From contig JABWBH010000043.1 of assembly GCA_013360585.1 (NCBI GenBank), positions 1 to 39,812 on the forward strand: a stretch of DNA of 39,812 bases, written 5' to 3'. Of this stretch, positions 8,277 through 15,434 are shown one piece after another. The notes under the pieces are model-generated. The model saw only the letters and a program-made list of their open reading frames with translations, was not told where the DNA came from and did not search any database. Position 1 is the stretch's first letter. Each line of letters begins with the position of its first letter. The position numbers and the translations under genes are program-made. This DNA comes from Phycisphaerae bacterium (lineage in GTDB: Bacteria > Planctomycetota > Phycisphaerae > UBA1845).

Positions 8277-8487
8277 GAGGCGGGTATACCGACGCACGGA
8301 CCGACTTCGTAACCGGAGTTGCACGCACTGATTCATGCCCGTCATAAAGGGTCCGTCCGCCTGCTCCCTTGCGTTTGCCCCGCGGCGCATGTCTGCCGCA
8401 CGAGGCCGAGAACACCGCGGAGGCCTCCCCCCACTCCTCATTCCGCAATTTTTTGTGAAGCGACGGGAATCAGCCCCTGCGCCTGCA

Positions 8488-9465
8488 TCACGAGCGCCTC
8501 GCCGTCACGATGCCGCAGGCGTCGCGCACGTCCGACATCACCGCCGCCGCAACCTCCCGTGCCTTGCGTCCGCCGGTCGTCAACACGTCCTCGACGTAAT
8601 CCGCATCCGCCGCAAGCGCCGCGCGCCGCTCTCGCGCAGGGGCGAGCAACCGCTCGACCGTCTCCGCCAGAAGCCCCTTCGCCTCGCCGTAGCCCATCCC
8701 GCCGGCGCGATACCGCTCGGCCAGCGCGTCCCGCTCCGCCGGCGCGGCGATCAGGCGGTACAGCGAGAACACGTTGCACGTCTGCGGATCCTTCGGCGCC
8801 TCGACCGGCGTGCTGTCCGTCTTGATGCTCATGATCAGCTTGCGCACCGCCTTGGGCGGATCGAAGAGCGGGATCGTGTTGTTGTAGCTCTTCGACATCT
8901 TCTGCCCGTCCAGGCCCGGAACCACCGGCGCTTCGTTCAGCTTCGGCTCCGGACGCTTCAGCACGGGTCGGCCGAACGTGTTGTTGAAGTACTCGGCCAT
9001 GTCCTGCGTCATCTCGATGTGCTGGACCTGATCCTTGCCCACCGGCACGAGGTCGCTTCGGTAAATGAGGATGTCCGCCGCCATCAGCACCGGGTAGCAG
9101 AACAGACCCATCGACGGCTGGATTCCCTTGGCGGTCTTATCCTTGTACGAGTGCGCCCGCTCCAGCAGCCCCTTGCCCGTCACCGTCGAAAGAATCCACG
9201 CCAGCTCCGTCACCTCGGGCACATCCGACTGTCGGAAGAGGCATGCCCGGGCGGGATCCAGCCCGAGGGCGAGGTAATCCAGCGCCACGTCGCGGGTCAG
9301 CTCCCGCAGTCGCGCGGCGTCCTGGATCGTGGTCAGGGAGTGATAGTTGGCGATGAAGAAAAAGCACTCGTGGACCTGCTGGTCCTCCAGGTGTTGTTTG
9401 ATCGCGCCTAAGTAGTTGCCCAGGTGCAACTTGCCGCTGGGCTGGGTACCGGAAAGTACGCGCAT
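8488..9465 (-). CDS. trpS: Tryptophanyl-tRNA synthetase
   Basis: Class Ic aminoacyl-tRNA synthetase charging tRNA-Trp in the cytoplasm. The 325-residue length is standard. The HIGH-like motif is HLGN at residues 14-17, after SGTQPSGKL. The KMSKS motif is intact (GLDGQKMSKSYNN) in the second half, and FCYPVLMAADIL and VGKDQVQHIEMTQD, which line the tryptophan site, are recognisable. The C-terminal helical anticodon-binding part ends normally. The ATG at 9465 has AGGAG about 12 bases upstream, slightly far. It is divergent from pheS with 339 bp between them, so two tRNA-charging genes share one upstream region. No T-box-like leader is evident in that region. Confidence 0.95.
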   Translation of the reverse strand: MRVLSGTQPSGKLHLGNYLGAIKQHLEDQQVHECFFFIANYHSLTTIQDAARLRELTRDVALDYLALGLDPARACLFRQSDVPEVTELAWILSTVTGKGLLERAHSYKDKTAKGIQPSMGLFCYPVLMAADILIYRSDLVPVGKDQVQHIEMTQDMAEYFNNTFGRPVLKRPEPKLNEAPVVPGLDGQKMSKSYNNTIPLFDPPKAVRKLIMSIKTDSTPVEAPKDPQTCNVFSLYRLIAAPAERDALAERYRAGGMGYGEAKGLLAETVERLLAPARERRAALAADADYVEDVLTTGGRKAREVAAAVMSDVRDACGIVTARRS

Positions 9466-9731
9466 GACGGTGATGGACTCCTTACGACGTTGAGCGCGGC
9501 AGCGTCCCGAGGCGAGGCGGATCTGTCAAGCGCAAGTGCGGATGCGCCGCAAAAAACAACCAGGAAGGCGCCAAGGCACGAAGGTGCCGCGTCGCCGCCG
9601 AGCGGTGAACGACCCGATCCACGCGGCACGCTTCACGCCCTGCCCGCACGATCCCCGATTCCCGGCGCACGATGCACGATGTACAACGGGCGATGTCCCC
9701 TCCCCGAGTCCCCGCGCCCCGACGAGCGCGG

Positions 9732-9761
9732 TTTACCTCCGCTCGTCCCGTGCGGTATATT
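9732..9761 (+). promoter_or_regulatory. Promoter candidate for pheS
   Basis: TTTACC (9732-9737) and TATATT (9756-9761) are 18 bases apart, a fair match to a housekeeping promoter in GC-rich surroundings. Transcription would start near 9768, about 37 bases before the TTG at 9805. This rules out translation from upstream ATG codons in the same frame. Confidence 0.45.
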
Positions 9762-9804
9762 CCGCGCCAAGGTCACGCATCGTGGTCCCGGCAGGCAGGA
9801 ACCC

Positions 9805-10872
9805 TTGAATACGAATTCGCATCATCAGGAGCTTCAACGCCTCGAACAGGAGGCCTCGTCGCGCGCGGGCGCGGTTCAGTCCGCGGAGGAATTGCGGCGC
9901 GTCGAGTCGTCATTGCTGGGGAAGGACAGTCCGTTCGGCGGGCTGCTGAAGCACCTCAAGTCCCTCCCTCCCGAGCAGCGCGGCGCCTTCGGGCAGGCCG
10001 TCAACGGCGCCAAGGCCCGGATCAAGGCGCTGCTGGAGGAGCGGCTCGCCGCCCTCGAATCCGCCGCCGCCCGCACCGAGGACGACGCGGCGCGGGCCTT
10101 CGACCCCACCCTCCCGGGAACGCAGCGCCCGCTGGGCAGCGTTCACCCGGTCACCGCGGTGCAGTGGGAGATCGAGCGCATCTTCGTGCGCCTCGGGTTC
10201 ACGATCGAGGCCGGTCCGGAGATGGAGTCGGAGCATTACAACTTCGAAGCGCTGAACATCCCCGCGGATCACCCGGCGCGCGACATGCAGGACACCTTCT
10301 GGCTGAAAAACGGGAAGGTGCTGCGCACGCACACATCGCCGGTGCAGGTGCGGGCGATGCACAAGTTCGGAGCACCGCTGCGGACGCTCGTGCCGGGGCG
10401 CTGCTTCCGCTACGAGACGATCGACGCCTCGCACGAGAATACGTTTCACCAGGTCGAAGGTCTGATGATCGACCGCGACATCAGCATCGCCAACCTCATC
10501 GCGCTGGCGAAGCTCCTCCTGTCGGAAGTCATGCACCGCGAGGTCGAGTTGCGCATCCGCCCGGGATACTTCCCCTTCGTCGAGCCGGGCATCGAGATCG
10601 ACATGAACTGCCAGATCTGCGGCGGAAAGGCCTGCCCGACCTGCAAGCACTCGGGATGGGTGGAAATCCTGCCTTGCGGCATGGTGCATCCGAATGTGCT
10701 TCGCGCCGGGCGGATCGACCCGGAGGAATGGACGGGTTTTGCGTTCGGACTGGGGCTGACGCGCCTGGCGATGATGAAGTACGGCATCCGCGACATCCGC
10801 GTCCTCAACGCCGGCGACCTGCGCCCCCTGGTCGGCGCAAGACGCCTGACCGGTCCGATCATCAAAGGCTGA
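9805..10872 (+). CDS. pheS: Phenylalanyl-tRNA synthetase alpha subunit
   Basis: Catalytic subunit of the heterotetrameric class II enzyme that charges tRNA-Phe. The protein has 355 residues from a TTG start at 9805. An N-terminal coiled coil (about 1-90, charged and Glu/Lys-rich) precedes class II motif 1 (VHPVTAVQWEIERIFVRLGF), motif 2 (PGRCFRYETIDASHENTFHQVEG) and motif 3 (GFAFGLGLTRLAMMKYGI). CQICGGKACPTCKHSGW places four Cys like a zinc-binding loop; this insertion is unusual compared with the familiar E. coli type but common in some phyla. The TTG is chosen because AGGA lies just upstream, the promoter-like hexamers end just before it, and homology starts right after. pheT does not follow; the gene is convergent with ispG beyond a tandem repeat. 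Confidence 0.93.
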   Translation: MNTNSHHQELQRLEQEASSRAGAVQSAEELRRVESSLLGKDSPFGGLLKHLKSLPPEQRGAFGQAVNGAKARIKALLEERLAALESAAARTEDDAARAFDPTLPGTQRPLGSVHPVTAVQWEIERIFVRLGFTIEAGPEMESEHYNFEALNIPADHPARDMQDTFWLKNGKVLRTHTSPVQVRAMHKFGAPLRTLVPGRCFRYETIDASHENTFHQVEGLMIDRDISIANLIALAKLLLSEVMHREVELRIRPGYFPFVEPGIEIDMNCQICGGKACPTCKHSGWVEILPCGMVHPNVLRAGRIDPEEWTGFAFGLGLTRLAMMKYGIRDIRVLNAGDLRPLVGARRLTGPIIKG

Positions 10873-10885
10873 CCCCTCGCCGAGG

Positions 10886-10995
10886 GCGATTCCCGAGCGA
10901 GAGCAATTTCCGAGCGGGGGCGATTCCCGAGCGAGGGCAATTCCCGAGCAAGGGCGATTCCCGAGCGAGAGCAATTTCCGAGCGGGGGCGATTCC
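10886..10995. repeat. 17-bp tandem repeat between pheS and ispG
   Basis: Seven units start at 10886, 10903, 10920, 10937, 10954, 10971 and 10988, every 17 bases, with consensus GC(G/A)ATT(C/T)CCGAGCGAG(A/G). Units alternate GCGATT and GCAATT, and the first 40 bases recur almost exactly after 68 bases, showing higher-order duplication. Since 17 is not a multiple of 3, the array is not coding. No hairpin with a T-tract is evident. The stretch from 10996 to 11138 holds nothing recognisable. Confidence 0.9.
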
Positions 10996-11138
10996 TGCCC
11001 TGCCGCGCCCGCAGATCCGCGACGTCGCGCAGCGATCTCAAGAGCCAGGTGGCGCGCTTCCCCCGCCCCCGGTCGGGACTTTTTGCAACAGCGCCCGGGA
11101 ATCCGGAAATCGACCGGGCTTCTCGCGCCTCGCGCGGA

Positions 11139-12353
11139 TCATCGCCCGATCGGCATCACCTTCAGCACCACGCTCCCGTCCCCTCTCGGCAGCGGGTCCG
11201 GCGGTTTGATGTCCACGCTGGCGTTCTTCAGCGTCGCCTCGCCACGGGCCACTTTTTCCGCGAATTCGCGGCATTCGCGGATCAGCGCGTCGAGCATCGC
11301 ATCGGTCGTCACGATCGCCTTCTGCTCGCCTTGCACGTAGATGATCCCCTTGCCGCGGCCCGCGAAGATCGCCACGTCCGCCCCTTCGCACTCGCCGGGA
11401 CCGTTCACCACGCAGCCCATCACCGCCAGCTTCAGCGGCGGCAGCTTCTCCTCCGCCAGCTTGTGCCGCACGTCCGTCACCAGCTTGTACAGGTCCACCT
11501 CGATCCGCCCGCACGCGGGGCAGGCGATCAGCTCCGGCTCGGTGCGGCTGCGGAGGCCGAGACAGCACAGCAGCTCCTTGCCGTCCTCGACTTCGTACAC
11601 CGGGTCGGCCGCGTAGGAGATGCGGATCGTGTCGCCGATGCCGTTCGCGAGCAGCGTCCCCAGCGCGGTGATGCTGCGGATGCGCCCGGTCTCCGGCGGA
11701 CCGGCGTGGGTGACGCCCAGGTGCAGCGGAAAGTCGAAGCGCTGCGACAGCGCAGTGTAGGCGTCGATGACGATGCGCGGGTCGATCGACTTGGCGGAGA
11801 TCACGATGTCGTGATAGTCGGCTTCGTCGAAAATGCGCAGGTATTCCTCGGTTTTCTCGATCATGAGGCGGATGAGGCCGGCCGCGTAATCCTCGCTCAA
11901 CTGCGCCTTCTCTTCCGCGCGGGTGTCCTTGTCGCGGCGCTCGACGATGCCTCCCTCGTTGACGCCGACGCGGATCGGGATGCGCCGCTCCTTGCACGCG
12001 GCGATGACGCGGAGCACCTGCTTGCGATCCTGGAGGTTGCCCGGATTGAGGCGGATTTTATGCACGCCGGCTTCGATCGCCTCCAGCGCCCGCTGAAAAT
12101 GAAAATGCACGTCGGCGACGATGGGCACGGGCGAGGCGGGAAGAATGTGCTTCAGCGCCTCGGTGTCCGCCTTCTCCGGCACGGCCACGCGCACGATGTC
12201 CGCCCCCGCGCGGGCGAGCTTCTGAATCTCAGCGATGCAGGCGTCCACGTCATGCGTGTACCCGGCGGTCATGGTCTGAAGCACGACGGGCGCCCCGCCG
12301 CCGAGCGGGACGGAGCCGACGCGGACTTGACGGGTTGGATGGCGCTTCCTCAT
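11139..12353 (-). CDS. ispG: 4-hydroxy-3-methylbut-2-enyl diphosphate synthase
   Basis: Penultimate enzyme of the MEP isoprenoid pathway; a cytoplasmic [4Fe-4S] enzyme that converts MEcPP to HMBPP. The 404-residue protein opens with the family's RKRHPTRQVRVGSVPLGGG..V.LQTM and has the TIM-barrel motifs VRVAVPEKADTEAL, VADVHFHFQRAL and KIRLNPGN. The cluster ligands are CPACGR and, about 35 residues later, MGCVVNGPGE with the ligand Glu. No large central insertion is present, so it is the two-domain type. The ATG at 12353 is chosen over 12422 because the conserved region begins right there. It is a single gene, with the nucleotidyltransferase gene ending 43 bp upstream on the same strand. Confidence 0.94.
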   Translation of the reverse strand: MRKRHPTRQVRVGSVPLGGGAPVVLQTMTAGYTHDVDACIAEIQKLARAGADIVRVAVPEKADTEALKHILPASPVPIVADVHFHFQRALEAIEAGVHKIRLNPGNLQDRKQVLRVIAACKERRIPIRVGVNEGGIVERRDKDTRAEEKAQLSEDYAAGLIRLMIEKTEEYLRIFDEADYHDIVISAKSIDPRIVIDAYTALSQRFDFPLHLGVTHAGPPETGRIRSITALGTLLANGIGDTIRISYAADPVYEVEDGKELLCCLGLRSRTEPELIACPACGRIEVDLYKLVTDVRHKLAEEKLPPLKLAVMGCVVNGPGECEGADVAIFAGRGKGIIYVQGEQKAIVTTDAMLDALIRECREFAEKVARGEATLKNASVDIKPPDPLPRGDGSVVLKVMPIGR

Positions 12354-12396
12354 TGAATTGCTCAGGCAAAGAACGCTTGCGGTCACTGGACTTTCA

Positions 12397-12846
12397 TTAG
12401 GGAAGGGCGCCCCAATCGTCAAGATCCTTGCGCCGACCGGTGGCGCGTTGGTTAATCTTAAGGTCGTTCAGATCGATCAGCGACACCTCCGTGCTGTCGA
12501 TGGTCACCCAACGACGATGCGCGAAGGCCTGCTCAAAAGTCAATCCGGAGACGGGGGTAAGCAGCTCAATTCGCAGCGGAGGCACGCCCATCCGGAACAC
12601 CTTGCTCTCCGCGCTGAAGCGTGCGAGCGTGATCGACGGATCGCGGAAACCGAACCGGTTCAGCACGCGTACCACGCGCTCGGCGTCATGGGGCGACGGA
12701 TTCACCCCGATGTCCATGTCGCCCGTTGCGCGCGGCTTGGCGTAATGGATGATCGCATAGCCGCCGACCAGCAGGTACTCAACCCGCTCCGAGTTCAGCA
12801 AATTCAAAAACTCTTTGAAGTCGGCCGGTAATCGCGGCGTCGCCAT
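12397..12846 (-). CDS. Small MNT-type nucleotidyltransferase
   Basis: A 149-residue protein with the nucleotidyltransferase fold: LLVGGYAIIHYAKPRATGDMDI (GG at 28-29, catalytic-type Asp at 43 and 45), then RIELLTPVSGL with a third acidic position. This fits the DUF6036/AbiEii-like group of stand-alone transferases. Several members act as toxins or antitoxins that modify tRNA or partner proteins, but the substrate of this one cannot be read from sequence. The C-terminus ends in a helical LIDLNDLKINQRATGRRKDLDD segment typical of the group. It overlaps the preceding small gene by 68 bp, so the two form a two-gene unit. It is likely accessory DNA between housekeeping genes. Confidence 0.75.
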   Translation of the reverse strand: MATPRLPADFKEFLNLLNSERVEYLLVGGYAIIHYAKPRATGDMDIGVNPSPHDAERVVRVLNRFGFRDPSITLARFSAESKVFRMGVPPLRIELLTPVSGLTFEQAFAHRRWVTIDSTEVSLIDLNDLKINQRATGRRKDLDDWGALP

Positions 12847-12967
12847 AATGGATCTGCCTGAGAAGCTCCGCCGCTTCGAGCCGCTCCTCCGGCGTGCGGC
12901 TCAGCCCATACTCCGGCTCGCCGCCGTCGTCGTCCAGCGCGCCGAACTCAAAGACGGTGCGATCCAT
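12779..12967 (-). CDS. Small TPEERL-motif partner protein
   Basis: A 62-residue protein from the ATG at 12967 (78 residues if an upstream ATG at 13015 is used). It carries the stretch SRTPEERLEAAELLRQIHYG followed by RLQRVFEF, a pattern I recognise from short proteins encoded just upstream of stand-alone nucleotidyltransferases in many genomes. The first part is acidic (GALDDDGGEPEYG). Its last 68 bases overlap the nucleotidyltransferase gene in another frame, so translation is probably coupled. It may be the antitoxin or specificity partner of the transferase; this is inferred from position only. It is too small for any further domain call. Confidence 0.6.
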   Translation of the reverse strand: MDRTVFEFGALDDDGGEPEYGLSRTPEERLEAAELLRQIHYGDAAITGRLQRVFEFAELGAG

Positions 12968-13075
12968 CCGGGTCGCTGATACACGGTTTCCCGGTTGATG
13001 TTCGTGCTCCCTCATCGATGCCGATTATATCACGCGGCAAGCGGGCGGGCAGTCATGATTGCGGCGGTGCTGCGC

Positions 13076-14617
13076 TTACATGAGTTTGAAGCTGCCGACT
13101 TCGACCGCGGGTTCGGAGGGCGCCTCGAAGGATTCCGCCGGGCGGGCGCGGTATTGCTCGAGGATGCCGCGGATCCACATCCGCGCCCGGTCGTTTAAGT
13201 CGAAGTCGTCGGTCATCAGGCGGCCGGGCGTGACGAGGATGCCCAGGTCGCTGCCGTGATAGCGGTAGTCGCCTTCGCGGGCAATGCGCAGGAAAAAGGC
13301 GAGCGACTCGTCCTCGACCGTGCGGCGATGGGTCTGCATCCGCACGTATTCCAGGCGCCCGTCGGGACGCATGCGCCAGACGCCGCTTTTCGGGGCGGAC
13401 GTGATCAGCTCCACCGTGTCGGGCACGTGCTTGATGACGAGCTGGCCCCAACTGTCGATGTTCGCGGGGTCCGACCACCGGTCGTTGATCGCCGCGACGT
13501 CAAGGTCGAAATCCACCCCGGACCACTCCAGCAGGTGAAAAAGGAACAGCGGGGCGTCCGCGTGGGCGAACGTGGCGAGGTTGGTCATGCTGCTGGCGCC
13601 GGTGATGCGCGGGTTGACTTCGCCGAGATAGAGCTTGCCGCTGTCGAGGTCGGTGAGGTAGTCGATCTCGAAGTATCCCCGGTATCCGAGACGGCGCAGC
13701 GCCTGTCCGAACTGGAAGGTGTACTTGCGCGCCTGATGGCGGATGCGCCGCGTGAAGGCGTCGGCGTAGACCTCGTTCCCGCACCAGCCGCCGCGGTAGG
13801 GCGTCAGTTCCTTGAATCCGATCAGCTCGGTCATCAGCGGTCCGACGATCGTGCCGTGACGCGTCACGCAGGCCTCCTGCGCCGACCCGCGGCAGCGGAT
13901 GCGCTTCATGATCTTGACCTTCGGTTCGCGGATGATCTCGTCCGCGTGGCGCTCCCAGTCCGCCTCGGTGCTGATGAAGAACGTCGTGTGTCCCGAGTCG
14001 CCGAAGGAGGTCTGCACGACGAGATCCTCACCCAGCCGGCGCGAGAGCTTGCGGAGCTTCGCGTAGCTGTCCACCCTTGCCAGCACATTCGGCACGCTGG
14101 GGACACCCGCCCGCTTCGCGATGCGCGTCGCCTCGACCTTGTCGTCCACCTTCCGCCGCAGCGCCGCGGAGGGGAAGCAGACCTCCAGCCCCCGGTCGGC
14201 GCACAACTGCTCCGTGTGTTCATCGAAGAAGAGGAAGACCGCCTTTCCGCCCGGACCGCGCCGGTCGATGAAGTCGATGACCTCCTTGTGCTCCAGCAGG
14301 TAGTTGTTGATGTCCTCGATGCCGGCGAAGGGGCGATGCGGCATCTCCGACGGCACGAACACCGCCGGATGCTGATGATCGAAGCAGTCGATGTAGTTGA
14401 TGAACCGGAAGTTGCGGACCCACTCATCAATGCCCAGAAGGTTGAAGTTCGTGGCGGAGATGAAGTAGATCGGCGTCTCGTTACGGTGGAAGAAGCGGCG
14501 AACGTCGCTGAGACCGTGGAGGATCCGGCGCTTTCGCGCGGCGCGTCGTGCGGCGGGGCGGCGGGTCCGGGGCGTCGGGGTCCGTCGGCTCTTCCTCAGG
14601 GTTCTGCGTTCGCTCAT
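13076..14617 (-). CDS. Uncharacterised ATP-grasp enzyme (biotin carboxylase-like)
   Basis: A 513-residue protein from the ATG at 14617. The first ~30 residues are almost entirely Arg, Lys, Thr, Pro and Ala, a basic tail unlike the rest. Residues about 45-130 look like a Rossmann-type pre-ATP-grasp domain. An ATP-grasp fold follows: VDDKVEATRIAKRAGVPSVPN, the ATP-binding LGEDLVVQTSFGDSGHTTFF, the RGYFEIDYLTDLDSGKLYLGEVN region and the metal-ligand motif GEVNPRITGASS. Enzymes of this fold join a carboxylate to an amine, thiol or biotin through an acyl phosphate. No carrier protein, ligase partner or transporter lies nearby, so the substrate is unknown. GGGA about 9 bases upstream supports 14617, though 14632 is also possible. 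The gene stands alone, with a long noncoding stretch upstream. Confidence 0.7.
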   Translation of the reverse strand: MSERRTLRKSRRTPTPRTRRPAARRAARKRRILHGLSDVRRFFHRNETPIYFISATNFNLLGIDEWVRNFRFINYIDCFDHQHPAVFVPSEMPHRPFAGIEDINNYLLEHKEVIDFIDRRGPGGKAVFLFFDEHTEQLCADRGLEVCFPSAALRRKVDDKVEATRIAKRAGVPSVPNVLARVDSYAKLRKLSRRLGEDLVVQTSFGDSGHTTFFISTEADWERHADEIIREPKVKIMKRIRCRGSAQEACVTRHGTIVGPLMTELIGFKELTPYRGGWCGNEVYADAFTRRIRHQARKYTFQFGQALRRLGYRGYFEIDYLTDLDSGKLYLGEVNPRITGASSMTNLATFAHADAPLFLFHLLEWSGVDFDLDVAAINDRWSDPANIDSWGQLVIKHVPDTVELITSAPKSGVWRMRPDGRLEYVRMQTHRRTVEDESLAFFLRIAREGDYRYHGSDLGILVTPGRLMTDDFDLNDRARMWIRGILEQYRARPAESFEAPSEPAVEVGSFKLM

Positions 14618-15074
14618 GTCGTCGTTTCCCATCGTGACCGGCCGAAGACGCGGTTCCGCGTTGCGGCGTCGAGACGCCGACCGGGTGTGCCTCATCCCAG
14701 CCCGGAGAACGTTAACCCAAGCCGAACGCCCGCGGAAGCATCCGCGGATGTCGGCCCGCCAGGAGATGGCACGGACTTGCGCCGGGAGTGTGAAACAAGA
14801 GGAGTTTCGCCGCCTTGGCCCGGGACACGGGTATTCCGAGGAACTCAGACTCAACACGAGAAGGCAGGCCGCTCGTGATCGACGGGAATGCGCGTCTCCT
14901 GACGGCTTTCGGCTCCGGCGCCGACTCTGCCCCCCCGCGGATTTCACCGCAAACCGCTGACCGGCTTCGAGGGTTAAGACGCGGGCCGATCTCCGGCAGC
15001 CTCGGATTCGCTTTGCCGCGGGGCAAGCCCTTGACGAGCATCAAGCGTGGTGGCGGCGGATTCAGGGACCGAAG
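14618..15074. other. Noncoding stretch upstream of the ATP-grasp gene
   Basis: No supported gene. Open frames on both strands encode Arg-rich, motif-free peptides. The promoter of the ATP-grasp gene is expected here, but I see no convincing -35/-10 pair. Confidence 0.4.
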
Positions 15075-15117
15075 AAAAAAACAACCGCGCCGAGCGTCTC
15101 AACGACGCCCGGCGCGG
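15075..15117 (-). terminator. Intrinsic terminator on the minus strand, no clear gene upstream
   Basis: The arms at 15085-15097 and 15105-15117 form a 13-bp stem (one G-U pair in the minus-strand RNA) with a 7-base loop, followed on the minus strand by TTG and a run of seven T. sppA already has its own terminator at 15336-15370, so this one may end a small transcript made from about 15330-15120. Its upstream flank CTGAGCATC is shared with the terminator at 21243. Confidence 0.8.
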
Positions 15118-15335
15118 CTGATGCTCAGCGGGACGACCCCCTCGCTTTGGCGTCGTGCCGCGGCGCCCGATCGGAACCCCGCGACTCCCGCTTTCAGAAT
15201 CCCTTGCGACCCCCCGCTCAAGATTCCTGACGTACCGGGCCTGAGCATACCCCGTCCCAGCGGGCTTCCGGCGAAGGCGACCCAAAAAGGTCGAGTCGTC
15301 CTTTTTCGTGAAAAACGGGGGCGGACCACCCCCCG

Positions 15336-15370
15336 AAAAAAGAAAGGGCTGAACCCCGCCGGTCCAGCCC
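15336..15370 (-). terminator. Intrinsic terminator of sppA
   Basis: In the minus-strand RNA, GGGCTGGACC and GGTTCAGCCC form a 10-bp stem (one G-U) with loop GGCGG, followed by TTTCTTTTTT. It lies 65 bp after the sppA stop. The AT-rich bases 15379-15415 between them are conspicuous but unassigned. Confidence 0.85.
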
Positions 15371-15434
15371 CTCTCCACTCATAACATTCTGTAAAATTTT
15401 GACTTACGAAAATCAGCCCGCCCGAGTTCGTCTG

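Noticed and set aside
10886-10995. Possible CRISPR array or coding repeat
   Set aside because: Units of 17 bp follow each other without spacers, and the period is not a multiple of three.
9672-12356. 894-codon open frame on the plus strand
   Set aside because: It runs through pheS in another frame, the noncoding repeat and antisense to ispG. The translation is Arg/Ala/Gly-rich with no domain, which is typical of shadow frames in GC-rich DNA.
13256-14878. 540-codon plus-strand open frame
   Set aside because: It is antisense to the ATP-grasp gene, which has clear motifs. The antisense translation has none.
14815-15384. Plus-strand open frame in the ATP-grasp/sppA gap
   Set aside because: It crosses two strong minus-strand terminators and encodes a low-complexity Arg/Pro-rich peptide.
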